The notes beneath the pieces were generated by a model. It had not been told where the DNA came from, did not search any database, and saw only the letters and a list, made by a program, of their open reading frames with translations. Position numbers and translations under genes: made by a program. Positions 1 through 11,535 of a stretch of DNA of 64,000 nucleotides are shown one piece after another. How positions within the stretch are numbered: the first letter of the stretch is position 1; each line of letters starts with the position of its first letter. The DNA is from Porodaedalea pini (lineage: Eukaryota; Basidiomycota; Agaricomycetes; Hymenochaetales; Hymenochaetaceae): contig NBAY01000002.1 of the NCBI GenBank assembly GCA_002794775.1, positions 1,984,001 to 2,048,000 on the forward strand. Reading direction: 5' to 3'.

Positions 1-3000
1 TTCGTACGTGGTGGGACGAGCGAAAGCTTGAGCTATACTGAGGGCCCCTATTCACAGCGAACTCGAAGCAGCTGCCAAATGAAGTCATACGATCGGCCAT
101 TTCCCTCTAGCGCTGGCACAAATACTGACCAAATATGGACATACACCCAGCGCTTGCAAAGGTCTATACATCCGCTGTTCTCGACATCAAACCATGAAAA
201 GCCACAAAGCCTCTGGAGAAGCTCTGCTTCTGAAAAGCTCCTTTCCTCTGTTGTACTTGGTGCGTGTGAGAAGGCAAACTGCGTGGAAGACTACGCGTTT
301 CGATCAATCACTAGCATCGTCCGGATGCTTTCATTTCATTCCGGCTCATTCTGTTACCGTCGCCCCGATGAGGGTTTTCATCCACTCTACCTCCAGCGCT
401 GTGCCCAACGGATAGCTCTCTCTCTCTCCCTTTCGAGGGAACTTTCCATGTGGCTCTCAACCTTGACCTGCCGGGTCTTATTCCATTTTTTCTTCCCGCA
501 ACTAAAAATAGCAAACCCCAATGCGAACGTCGAAACTCCAGCTCCGACGAAAAGGAACGACTACGTTTACCACGGTGGGCATAGCTCATGACTTTTGACT
601 TCTCCGAAGCTGTATTTGGGACCGAAGGGACGATGACGGGTCTTTGTCGTAAGTTTTATTCTCTCGTACGTTGTTGCCTAACAATTGTTGAACCTTGACC
701 CCATGTTTCGAAGTATAAGAAACTCTATGCTCCAATGACGTGAATAAAGGTTATACTCGTCTAATGGAGTGGCCATTCATTCCAATACTCGCTCCAGACT
801 CACGAACAACTCAGCAAATCCAGTCTTGGATGACCTTGGCCAGGTGATATCGCGTTGTTTAGGCCATGCGCTGGGCTCACAAACCGCACCCATCAGAGCG
901 ACACAGCAATTGAGAACGGTTCCATTCCGAACTGTCCAGGCTGCTCTGTCGAATTTCCAATATTCAAACCCTCATGAGCTTTGCACATGTGATCCATATG
1001 GCATTAGGTACGTTAATTCTGTTCGGCATGCATGCACCTATTTCGAATCCATGAGCACTTAATACTCTGGAGAAGGGACTGCAGAAACGCGAAGCTACTG
1101 ATCAGCTGGCCAGCCCTGCTACATCTGTGAAGATGTAGGAAGATGTCTATACGAGTCGAACCATCACCGGCACTTCCGCAATTTTCATTATTCCCTAGGC
1201 TTCTCTCGCGCGGAAGATCCTCATCCATGTTCCGCGAGGAGTTGTTGAGTCGATGCGCAAATTGCCTACCATATCGACGAAGAGGGCGATCACGGAGAGC
1301 TTGCTGGGCTGTTCCCTTCATTCTACGATCCAAGCCATCTGACTCGGATCTTGGGACTGTAACCTGGGTTGGGCAAGCGCGACGATACGCCGCAGGGCGC
1401 TGGTCTGGACCCGGAAACAACTACGAGCGATCGATCACGCAGGAGCTTTGAGCTTCAGGGAAATTGCGATTCTGCTTCGGATACCATCTCAGTCGCGGCA
1501 AACGGCGGTGTGAACTGTGCATGCTTCAGTGAAGAAGTCAAGCTGTTTCGACTGTTTGTCGTACTAACGTGCCTGCAACCGATAACTCTCCGTGGGTTTC
1601 AAGTTCTTGCCCATCCAGAGCCGTTCTAGGAGACGCGGAGCACCGATCTTTATGATTCATCTCTTTCCTTCACCCGAAGCATGTTGTGCCCGGACCTTCC
1701 CATTATCCTGCGGAGCTTGGAGCAGATAAGCTGAAGGTTGGATTGGTTTCAGACTCATCATTTACCGCTCTGAAAATGCTATCTGCGGAAGAGGTGAACG
1801 GCCATTCTGTCCGCCTCATTCGGATAACTGAAGTTCCTTCGGCTTGTCACCTCTTCGACCAACTATGTCTTCTGACTTTTGTATCTTCGAGCGGTTCTGT
1901 GAAGGAAAGAGTATCCCCCTTCTTGATCAGCCACTATCGCTCTTTCGTCACTTCTGGTCGTTGGGACGTTCCAACCCAAAGCTCCTACCGAAAAGCCGAA
2001 GAGACATTAGTCCCCCTCTCCGCTTTTTCGTGGACTAAGCTTCGCTTCGACACAATGCTTCTCTTGCTCGTTCGACTAGTCACCTCTGACGCCGCTGTCT
2101 CCAAGAGGGCGTTGGAAGCTTAGGAACTTCAGTTTAGCTCGACCTGGCACCGGGAGTCTGCCCGGTCCGCCGTTGAATCCCTGCCCGCTGACTTCTCGGT
2201 CACGCTCCTCAACTATTTTAAAAGGCTAAACAGCGTTACCCCTTCTACCGCCGACTCGAGGCCGGTGCATATGCTTCAAATGTAGATGCTAGCATCCCCT
2301 GTAGTTCGACACCCACGACTGCAACGGTGGCAACATTGCAGCATGAGTCTCCTCCAAACTCTTCCTCCCTATCTATCACCACTTCTGTCAATTCTCTCCC
2401 AGGACTGATTCGCAACGAACAGGCAGCTGAGCCAATTCTGCTTATTTTCAGCCGGCGCCAGCTGACCTTCACCACCTGCGGCGTACCGCAAGGGCTTCGT
2501 CTACTGAGGTCTCTGTCGGACTGTGCAATCCGTATATCAAGTTATTTGAAAATTTCTAAAGGTCACGAGAGTTAGGAATAGACATTGTGACATTCGTTCG
2601 ACCTCTGCTCGAAGGGGTCTCTGATACGCCGGTGACTGGCTTCGTTCAATCTTCCTGACCATACTGGACTGTTTCCGCCATACTATCTGCGGCAAAGAAA
2701 TGCCTATGGATCCGCGCAGCCCGCGGGTCCATAGTGGTCGAGAGACAAGCTTGTTTCTGCTACAGACGTACTTTAGCCGCCTTCGTTCTGCTTCAAATCA
2801 GTCGTCCAGGCCAGCTACGGTGGCGTTTATTATTATGAGTGCCTTGCACCTCACATCGCATTTTCTCAGCAACCTACGGTTTACTGTGCCTAAAACAAAC
2901 TTAGCTCTAAGAACAGCTTCCGCTATTTGTTGTGTTCCGTTCCCGTCGAGATCTCAGACCATATGTTTGAATACCGCCACGAACACTAATGCTGCGCCAA

Positions 3001-4004
3001 ATTGATAATACAATACTTCTTTTGCTTGCAGAACTATTTGTACGCCGAACAGACTGTCTAGCTACATGCGAATTTATTTACATTTGTCCATTGCATTGCA
3101 TGCGAGTAATCTCTTTTGGTTGATACTTGTGCTGGACTCGCAGGCCAAAGGCGAAAGACAAGAGCGAACCCTGGGCTGCCTCCAGGATATGATCCTCGTA
3201 GCTTCGGCGCCCGCATCTGAAAATTTTGTATCAATCGTCTCCTACGATGGCCCAGGATACGTGGCGCAATTCGGATAAGCTTGAAACCGGTTTTCCCTGC
3301 TTCTCATCCTGCCCCCACACTCATGTGCACGCCAGTGATGTCGTGAAAAGTCGTCCGGTCGTCTCTTAGTCTGAGCAAAGTCGTATTGCTGTCGTTGGTC
3401 AAGAAGGAACGCATAGTGATACAACGCCGCCCGTCCAGAAGAAGGGGGAGAGGGAGATTATGAGGAAGGGGGTTGTCGCGGAACGGAGGCCCGGGCTTGG
3501 GAAAGTCCAAGGAGATGATGCGTATGATAATCGCAATGAGAAAAGGGCAGGCGTATCATCGTGATTCGTCCGGTGTTCTGTTCGGCAGGGAAGAAGTGTC
3601 GGCTTAGAGGGTGGTGTGGTTCTGGGAAGGTTATCGAAGTCCGCGTAAGCTTCCTCAAGGCGAAGCGACGCCAAACGATCTTCGTTTTAGGAAGGCCAGC
3701 CTGCAGCATCTAGTTGCAGGTCCCGAGAGGCAGACGCAGGGAGTAGTGATGATACGAGGTTTGCAGCGATCCCGAAGCCGAAGCTCCGTAACCAGCGGCT
3801 CTCGATACGGTACCAAAAGATTTGAATGCCACAACCCAAAATACCAAACGGACTCCTCAAAAAGCGACAAGATAGACAGCAGAACATCGCGAGGAAGAAA
3901 GGCGAGAGGAACTTATACAGCAAATGTTGTTAGATGAAATGAAGCACATAAATATGTAGAAGACCGTTTCTGTCGTGCACCAAAGGCCGAACACTTTCCG
4001 GAAG
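1..4004. other. Gene-poor region with no recognised gene
   Basis: I find no reading frame here that belongs to a known family on either strand. The open frames are short, overlap on opposite strands and have no domain signature. A short CT run lies near 418-430. Two weak hints are discussed in the findings: a helix-turn-helix-like stretch on the + strand near 1404-1510, and a possible membrane-spanning segment on the - strand near 420-560. The region could hold an old decayed mobile element, a gene broken by many introns, or plain intergenic DNA. The end next to 4005 should include the 3' end of the bHLH gene transcript. Confidence 0.5.
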
Positions 4005-5168
4005 CTAAAAAGCATCATCAGACCCGTCCGAATCCTCGCGAGGGGGCTCGCTAGTGACTGGGACAAGGCTGTGCGATGGCTGAGACTGCGGAGCACCCTC
4101 AGGCGGCGGAGACAGCGGACGCTCCATGTTGTGGACCAAGGTCTGACCGACAACATTTGAGGAGGCTTCTGGCGTGCTACCAACGCTAAGCGAGATCTTC
4201 TCGTTGAGAGAGCGAAGCCTCTGCACTTCACTTTCAAGAGCAGCAAGACGCGTCTGCATCTGTCGCGTCGATTTATCTAGCTGGATAATGTAGTTTGTCG
4301 CTGAGACGTAGAAATACATGAGTATATGCAGCGCGAATTGAACATATCCGGAAAAACCTACCGCGCTCGAGTAAAGATACTTTACTGCTCTTCTGGTTGG
4401 AGACAGGAAGAACATCCTTCAGTCTCGCGTATCCATCCCGGAGCTCATCCCTTCGCCTCTGCTCGGCTTCAATGCGCTGACGCCTCGTAGCCTCCTTCCT
4501 GTTATGAGCAATTTCTTGCACTACGGACATCATATTATTATGCTCGTCAGAGTCAGAGTCAACGGAGCGACCACGACGCCGGCCTGCAGAAGAGTTTGAC
4601 GGAGAAGGGGTCGGATTATAGCGCAGAGGGTTCCTATGGACAAGACTACCGCCGCGAGAGGACGCAGGCGAAGTGGTGCCGCTTGAGTTCCTTGAGATGT
4701 AGATGCCGTCTGCCGAAGTATCTGAGCCTGAAACCGGGGGAGACAAAGGATCGTAACCCGGCGATTGAGGAGGGGGAGGAGACGAGTTGAGCGGGAGATT
4801 TAGGTTGGGGGGCGAAGACGGAGGATAACCTGGGTTAGGGTACTGATGGTTGGGCATGAGGCCGAGGTTGCGGAACTGGAAAGCCTGCTGCAGCTCGCCC
4901 GCCGACATTTGGCCTGTAGAGCAAAGCGCATTGTGAGATGTGGAAGGGCAGGCGACAGACATGAGGATATGGAAAACCCACGAGGCGGGTGTGCGTTGGG
5001 CACGACTTCGTAATTGGGCATCTGGTGCGCAAAAGGCATCGGCGCGTAGCCAGGATCAGTTGGTTCTGCAGGATAAAAGCCATACGGCGCCTGGGCGAGA
5101 GCAGGGTCGTGCTGCATATCGATGTGTTCTTGGGGATGGCCGTGCTGCTGATGATGGGGATGGTCCAT
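4005..5168 (-). CDS. bHLH-leucine zipper transcription factor
   Basis: The product is a predicted nuclear DNA-binding protein of 344 residues, encoded by three exons (5168-4982, 4913-4362, 4300-4005) whose lengths sum to a multiple of three. The N-terminal half is rich in His, Pro, Gln and Ser and looks disordered. A basic region with the string EAEQRRRDEL begins near residue 200. Helix 1, a loop containing LPVSNQKSSK and helix 2 (LLERATNYIIQL) follow, and then a heptad zipper near residues 255-285. The second intron cuts the start of helix 2. The basic region keeps the E-box-contacting Glu and the following Arg pair, but the His usual in MAX-type factors is replaced by Arg. The Ser/Pro- and acid-rich tail could be a regulatory segment. 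The bHLH assignment is secure; target genes cannot be told from the sequence. Confidence 0.9.
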
Positions 5169-5546
5169 CGTCTAGAAAAGCTTGTTCGAATGGGAAAGAA
5201 GATGGTAATGGTGCTGTATGTCGTTCGTCTGCGTCGTCGTCGAGGTCGTTCGTGGAGGTCGTCCAAGTCGTCGAGCGTCGTTAAGGGAAATGAAGGGTGA
5301 GAGGCGAAGATGGGAAGAGAGAGACTTGTGGGGTTGCACCCAGCAGATCCCCTCGACTGAAGAACACGAGGCGAAGCCTGCAGGCATTTTGTTACAATTT
5401 GTTTGGCTTGAATTTGGCTGTTTGCTCAACACGAATGCCTTACGTACATCTGTCTTCCTCATCACGAAGGCGCTATTCTGGTGCACAGTTCTACTCTACC
5501 TCAACGAATTAAACGCGGCTCTCCGTTAGAACGTCCTTTCCATCTT
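5169..5546. other. Intergenic region upstream of the bHLH gene
   Basis: About 380 bases separate the start codon of the bHLH gene from the stop codon of the HET-C gene, both on the minus strand. The stretch should therefore hold the bHLH promoter and the HET-C 3' untranslated region. I see no clear TATA box or other named element. Open frames crossing it on both strands have no family resemblance. Confidence 0.4.
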
Positions 5547-8500
5547 TTAATAATATTCATCCCGAGGCGGGGACCTGCGTCGTCCACCTTCGTACCCTCC
5601 GACACGATCTTCGAGATTCAGTCGTTCCGCGCCAAACGCCTCGTCATTTCCTATTTCTCCTTCAGGGCCTCTGTACCCACCACCATAACCCCCTCCGCCA
5701 GGGCCGCCTCTGCGGCCGAATTCACCAAAGCTTTCGTCTCCAGGAGGACCGTCGAACCCACCGAACCCGCCCTCTCTAGGCGCAGAAGGCTGATCAAAGT
5801 CACCGCCTCCCCCATACGCGGGCCTTCCACCACTTTCATAGCCTCCGCCACGCTCAAATTCATCTCTCTCGCGTCCGTATCCTGGCTGATCGTAAGATGG
5901 CTGATAACCTTCCTGTTGGTGCTCCTCTTGTTCTTGGTGATAACGGCGTCCATAATGTGCGTGCCTTCCGTATTCTTCAGTTTCGACTCTGTTGTAAGAA
6001 TCCCCGGAGGTTTCGTAAGAAGATGTCTCAGGACGGTTCTCACGGCCGTAGGACTCAGGTTCATTCCCGCCGTAACGTCCGCTGCCGCCGTAGCCTGTTT
6101 GATACGAAATTAAGTATAAATTCGATCTCTACGTGTAACATTTACGCACTGTCATCAGCAGCTTGGCGCCCATATTGTGCCTCGTTGCGCCGAGAGTATG
6201 GATTTTCTGAGTGCCCGTACTCTGAAGGATCATATATCAATACAATTTCCGCTATGAGATTTAGGGATGGAGATATGCTCACCGTCGTCCTCCTGACGGC
6301 CCCCGTAAGACTCCTGACGCTGCCCATAGGAGCTCTCATTGCGTTGCGACGAGTAATCGTTTGAAGAATATCGGATCTCGCTCTGGCGTCCGTCATAGGA
6401 CTCTTGAGTCTTGTCGTAAGACTCTTCGTCGTTGCGGCGAGGGTAGGAGCTCGTATTCGACGAATACTCTGTTTCGCTCTGGCGAACGCCGTAAGATTGG
6501 TTACTCTGACCGTGAGAGTCAGCATCGTCGTCATTACGACGTGAGTATGAACTCGTGTTCGTGGTAGACTGTGTTCCGCTTTGGCGACCACCAAAATCTG
6601 TGAACCGAATTGTGCTGTAAGTATAGGCATGTTACGTCCGAGCATAACGGACGCACCTCCGCTCGAATACCCGCCCTGGCTTTGCTGCGACCTATAGCCA
6701 GAGCTTTGCGTCTGCGGATGCTGTGCATATGTCGGCATAGCACCGGGCTCGCCAGACGTATCAGCAGATCCCAAACGTTTATTTTTTCCTTCACGGATGC
6801 TATCCTGTGGACATCAATTTTAGACACAAGCGAAACATAAAGCTGGTGAAAATCGGAGCACCTTGGTCAAGGCCTGGATGGTCTCGTGGCCTTCGCTGTC
6901 ACCCAGTCCACCAAACCAACGTTGCATCTGATCCATCATGGCGTTTTGAATCCGTGAGTTTCCAGTAGCATAGTACGGGTGGTGGAATGCCTCCAAGATC
7001 TGACAGAAGCGGTTATACGATACACAACTCTACCAGAGCTGAACGGCACACCTCATCGATGACACGGCCTGAGTCTTCATCGTTGGACCAAGCCTAAAAA
7101 GTGACTTTAAAGGAACATTTCGGTGACATACGTATAGCGGCACCTTCACGATAAGATTGACAGAGTTCTCTACGACGATCTGTGCGATCTTTCCAGCGGG
7201 TTCGTTCAGGATGAGTCCAAAATGATCTTTTGATAAGATCGAATGACTTGGGTCGCTAGCGTTGGCCTTGCTAACATAGTAAGGTTGCTCTTAGATATTC
7301 AGCACTCGCAGACGCTAAAGGTTGTGCCCACTTGAAAACCTACAGCCATTATTCCTTGATTGTTACACTCGTACGACACCAGAAGAAAAGAAGAACGAAC
7401 CTCATACTGATCGTCGGAGTCGATCACCGCTTTGCTTCCTTCACCAAGTGCACCAGTAACTTGTTGCATGATGGGCTAGATAAAACATTAGCTACACGTA
7501 TAACTCAACTGCCAGCTATTCTTACCGTCAGCCACGGCGCAAGGATGGTATAGATATCTTCAAGACAAATACCATGAATATTAATGATTGCTTAAAGACG
7601 CTAGAATCGAAGGAACTAACAAGCGTTCAATGCGTTCGTCAGCTGATCGATCAAGTCGTTCAGACCGGGGATCATCTCGATTTTCTTGATAATGTCCCGG
7701 TAGACACCGTCACGCCAATTGAGGATTTGAATCAGCTGTTCCTGTACCTCCTTCGGCGCGTAGTTGTCAGGGTTAAAGTCGTAAGCCTTCTGCTTGATGT
7801 CCTCCGCTTCATCAGCCTTCTCCGACCCACCGCCAATGGGCAGTTTGCTAAGGATGCTCTTAAGTCCTTCGATGGAAGAATCGGTGTCTCCGGACTGAAG
7901 AAAATAATAACTATCATGTATTATTCGAACGAAAAGGATAACCTACTTGCTTCATTTTGTCGTAAAGATTGGTGACGCTGGCTTCACTAATATGGCTAGA
8001 ATGGCACGTCAGCAAACAGCAATACAGACACGAGGATTCTTACTCAGTCGCTTCACCCATGAGGGAGTGAATAAAGTCAGCACTTCCGAATGTACCAGTG
8101 ACCATAGGTGGGGCCGTTCCGTTAGGAGTTTCAACTGTCACTTTATTCGATGTCAGGGACGAAAAAGAAAGCTTCAGATCTAGAGCAAACTGATTCACCA
8201 TCGTCGCCAACATGGCAGAAAACCTCAGAATGACCCATCTTCCTAAGGGCGATCTCGCACCAGTTGCTGTGGGCAAGCAAATCCTCCAGCGTGTGAAGAC
8301 CAGTTCCCAAAAGTCGATAAGCCTCCCAAAGATCATCACCCTCACGTCCACGGGCACGTCGGCCATGCTCAATGCATGCCTCAAGAGTGCGGCGAATGTG
8401 GGCAGTGGACGTGTCCCATCCCTCATTCTCTGTCGCCATGTAGTTCTACACATAGTTTAGAATCGCCCGATGAAAATGACGAGGATTGATAACTACCTTC

Positions 8501-9417
8501 ATCCCAGTACGGTCATCAATCTCGAGTTCGCGAGGATCGACAGGGGGCCTGAGTTTGGGATGGAACTGTCGAGCATCGCCTTCTTTCTCGGCGTATCCTC
8601 TGTACAATGATTAGACAACTGCAGGACGAAGTTGAAGCTGCTCGTACTTCGGATTATCAATATGTTCCTATGAAAATCAACTAATTCAGATGCATGGAAG
8701 TATGGCATCGATTGAGAATGACCTACGACGGGTAGGTAAACAGACAATCTCTCGGCGGTGACTTCGAATTCTTCGGTAGCGAAGCCAAATGTCTGCATGA
8801 AATGCATATATACAGTTGCTGATCGCCGCCGGAGTTGGATATATGCGCACCATGAAGCCCAAGAGGGAGACGATCATGACAAGAGTGTCAGCAGATAACT
8901 TGCTCAGGCCCGCAATATCCATTGCCTGGAAGTTGGCTTTTAGATGGGAAACAAACTCCTTCGCAAAATCAGACCTACCTGAGAATAATCACGAAGCCAA
9001 TTTCCCTGCAAGCAGTGAATAGTAAAGCTTGCATATTGAGCATGGACTCGGAGTTACACAGTTACTCACGAAGTAGACACGTTTGATATCCATGCGGCCA
9101 AACTTCTCACCGCCTTTTGCGGTGGACAGCACCGAAGATGCGAATCCGAGCAATCCACCGCCCGATGCGGCGCCTGCGACAGTCTTCGCGAGATTCTCAA
9201 GGATTCCCTCGATATCACCATGTCTGAAAGCTTTTTCTGTTGAGGAATGTGATATACAGGCTCAGGGACTCAGAGATAAAGACGGCTAGCTCGAAGAGGC
9301 GTTACCATTCAAGTAAGAAAAGTCGGGGATGTCTCCAGCCCCGAACGCATGTACATTGATCGGCGCAAAAACGACGAGAATTGCGCAAGTTAGGAAAATT
9401 GTAGTGAGCGTGTGCAT
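5547..9417 (-). CDS. het-c: HET-C family protein (heterokaryon incompatibility type)
   Basis: This is a multi-exon gene for a HET-C/Pin-C family protein. In Neurospora and relatives HET-C takes part in non-self recognition when hyphae fuse. The N-terminus is a signal peptide ending near NVHAFGAG. The hallmark string HGDIE follows, then GRMDIKRVYF, and GNWLRDYSQ on a small exon near 8973-8999. Further on come LLGFMVH, the region LEDLLAHSNWCEIAL and VTGTFGSADFIHSLMGEAT, all typical of the family. The last third (about 5550-6770) is low-complexity: Tyr/Ser/Arg/Gln-rich imperfect repeats, then a Gly/Tyr/Glu-rich tail ending PRDEYY. About a dozen short introns are needed; one (about 6590-6660) joins YSSG to DFGGRQSG. 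The start at 9417 is chosen because it gives the signal peptide. Whether this copy acts in allorecognition cannot be judged from one haplotype. Confidence 0.88.
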
Positions 9418-9678
9418 AGTTGCAAGTCGATGGTGGTGGATGCTGGTTGAAAGGGATAGTCGTTCGTCGTCAACCTGATAAACGTCAATGACACCACTGC
9501 CACTGCCAAGACTGCAAACGCGTGCTTTCCACGTGAATGTAAAGGAGACGTGTTTCTTCCACAGCTCGAAGACTCGGAGGAGCACTGAGGAGGACGCACG
9601 CCGCGAGATAAAATCCAGTAAGCAGATGCATTGCAATTAAGTCTAGAAAGCAAGTAAATGAGTGGTTAAAATACTACG

Positions 9679-11013
9679 TTACAGCATCGTATCGAGGGGG
9701 ATTTCTGTCCGCATCTTCACCAAGTCGAGTAGGGTCGCGTTCACCGGCATAGGTTGGTCGTACCGCTTCCCCATGGTCATCAGATACCCGTTGAGGTATT
9801 CAACCTCCGTCCACCTCTTCCCCTTCTTTAGGTCTGCTAGCATTGATGACATGTTGCTCTCCGTGACCTTCGCTACGCGTTCGCACTCATGCAAAAGGCC
9901 ATTCAAAGACAGCTCTGGTGGAATATAGACTTCAGAAGGTGATATTCCCGGACTCCGGTTTCTTATAGCCTCCTCCTTGAATGCCCTCGATGCCTCTTTG
10001 CATACCCGATACGCCAAACGCTTTCCCGCCTCATTTTCGAATATTTCTCCATTACGGCAGCCAAGGATCGCGGTAATCGGGTTAATGATACAGTTGACCA
10101 CAAGCTTCTGACGCAAGACAATCTGCATGTTGGAGAATGGTTCCCAGATTGTATGCAAGCCCGACAGCTTCTGTAAGACTGCGACCGTGTTCCGAAGTGA
10201 CCGATAACGCGCGACCTCGGGATCGTTAAGCGGAAGCGCGATGTCGTCGAGATTGAGGAGCGGCTTGCTGTTGGTATCCTTCTTGGTATACAGGCTCCTT
10301 TCAAAGTCCCTCCTCCCATCAGGCACAATGCCAAAGCGCAACTGCCCGATTCCTGCATGTACAACATGGAACGGTGCGCGCTTGAGCCAAACACCATGAG
10401 TGTTGGAAACAAGTATGAAGTTCGGACGTTGGCTGGATTCGATGAAGACCTTCTGCAGGAGCTGCTCGTGCACCGCAAGATTCCCGTTTTGTAGTAGGAC
10501 GACCGTGCTCTCTGGTGACAATCGATGCTCGACCTGTTTGATTGCAAAAAGCGTCGACTGGGCCTTGCAAGTGACAAAAAGACATTCGATGTGGTTTTTT
10601 TCCGCATTGTCTGGTCCATTGGACACCTCGCTTGGACTTCGCGCATCGTGAGATGGCGACATGAGCCCATTTCCTCTTGCCGCGGACAGTGCGCTGTGGC
10701 CATTTTTCTCAGCTTCCTGCAACACTCCGCACGACTCCCGGTCTCCAGGCGTGAGCATGGTCTCCGTCTGGAAACCCGAGACAGAGTTGACGATTCCCTC
10801 ATACTCGATGTGGAGGGGATAGTCGCGCACGCGTCCTGCGAGCGAACCAGTCTTGAACATGAGGCTAATGGCATGTTTCGGAGAGAGGCTTCGACGCAAG
10901 TGGAATGCGACAAGCTGACCGACGGGGCCCAAGCCGAGGACATGAAATCGCATGTCACTACTGAATCCGCCAACGCTTGCACGGACATGAAAACCTATAA
11001 TTTGAAATGGCAT
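9679..11013 (-). CDS. 2-dehydropantoate 2-reductase family protein (ApbA/PanE)
   Basis: A single open frame of 444 residues carries the N-terminal NAD(P)-binding motif GLGPVGQLVAFHLRR near residues 27-41, as in ketopantoate reductases of the coenzyme A pathway. Further family features are a central CLFVTCKAQSTL segment, LLQNGNL (the family's QNG loop) near residue 190, and the C-terminal helical domain with KLVVNCIINPITAILGCRNG, where the conserved Lys and Asn sit. The end matches TEVEYLNGYLMTMGKRY, equivalent to the family's TEIDxINGxVV segment. The frame starts at 11013, but a second Met at residue 21, just before the dinucleotide fold, is an alternative start. An insertion near residues 100-150, rich in Ser, Gly and acidic residues, makes the protein longer than bacterial PanE. 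Fungi often have several paralogues, so the substrate is inferred from family only. Confidence 0.88.
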   Translation of the reverse strand: MPFQIIGFHVRASVGGFSSDMRFHVLGLGPVGQLVAFHLRRSLSPKHAISLMFKTGSLAGRVRDYPLHIEYEGIVNSVSGFQTETMLTPGDRESCGVLQEAEKNGHSALSAARGNGLMSPSHDARSPSEVSNGPDNAEKNHIECLFVTCKAQSTLFAIKQVEHRLSPESTVVLLQNGNLAVHEQLLQKVFIESSQRPNFILVSNTHGVWLKRAPFHVVHAGIGQLRFGIVPDGRRDFERSLYTKKDTNSKPLLNLDDIALPLNDPEVARYRSLRNTVAVLQKLSGLHTIWEPFSNMQIVLRQKLVVNCIINPITAILGCRNGEIFENEAGKRLAYRVCKEASRAFKEEAIRNRSPGISPSEVYIPPELSLNGLLHECERVAKVTESNMSSMLADLKKGKRWTEVEYLNGYLMTMGKRYDQPMPVNATLLDLVKMRTEIPLDTML

Positions 11014-11535
11014 TTTCGTCAGGCCATATTCGGCAATATAGATATATTTTCACTTACAACCGATTCCCGAAGTTATTGGGATGATGCGAAAGGTGAGCAC
11101 GGCGTTCACGTCTTCATTGAGAGCTCTTAGTTATGAGCAGCAGAATGGCAGATGCAACTCTCTGAACAAGACACGTCGCGACTCGAAGAAATTTCGACCA
11201 GTCGAAAGCGACTGCTGACTGTGAGAAAGATTTGCCATACACATACACGCAATGTCATTGGCTGACAAAGCGTGTCCGCATCATCACCGGTGGCGTGCGT
11301 TCCGCAGGACTCAGGAACTTGAAGTTGAATAACATACTACATAGTCAAGGTCCCCTAATCTAATAATTATTTGTGAATGTGAGTTCCTTCTTATCATTAC
11401 ACGGGTGCTTGGACGGGCCGTTGGTGCCGTCAGAGGTTAAATACCCCACGGTACAAGCTTGAAGTACTCCGACAATTCTCCACCGCTATCTGATCTTCCT
11501 TCTTCTCCATCCTCCGCCACTACCAGCGATAAAAC
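11014..11535. promoter_or_regulatory. Divergent intergenic region (PanE-like / xylose reductase-like)
   Basis: This 522-base gap lies between two divergently transcribed genes and should hold both promoters. A pyrimidine-rich stretch at about 11488-11521, just before the reductase start codon, is typical of fungal 5' leaders. I see no strong TATA box; the TTAAATA near 11437 is a weak candidate for the reductase gene. Confidence 0.4.

Noticed and set aside
610..720. A haem-binding-like string (RPFGPKYSFGE) on the minus strand
   Set aside because: There is no Cys ligand motif or other cytochrome P450 feature around it, so the resemblance is accidental.
5481..6113. A plus-strand frame of 210 codons
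   Set aside because: It is antisense to the repeat-rich HET-C tail, and its composition mirrors the low-complexity codons of that gene. No domain is visible.
9963..10988. A minus-strand frame of 341 codons
   Set aside because: It overlaps the ketopantoate-reductase family gene in another frame. That gene has clear motifs, while this frame is Ser/Arg-rich with none.
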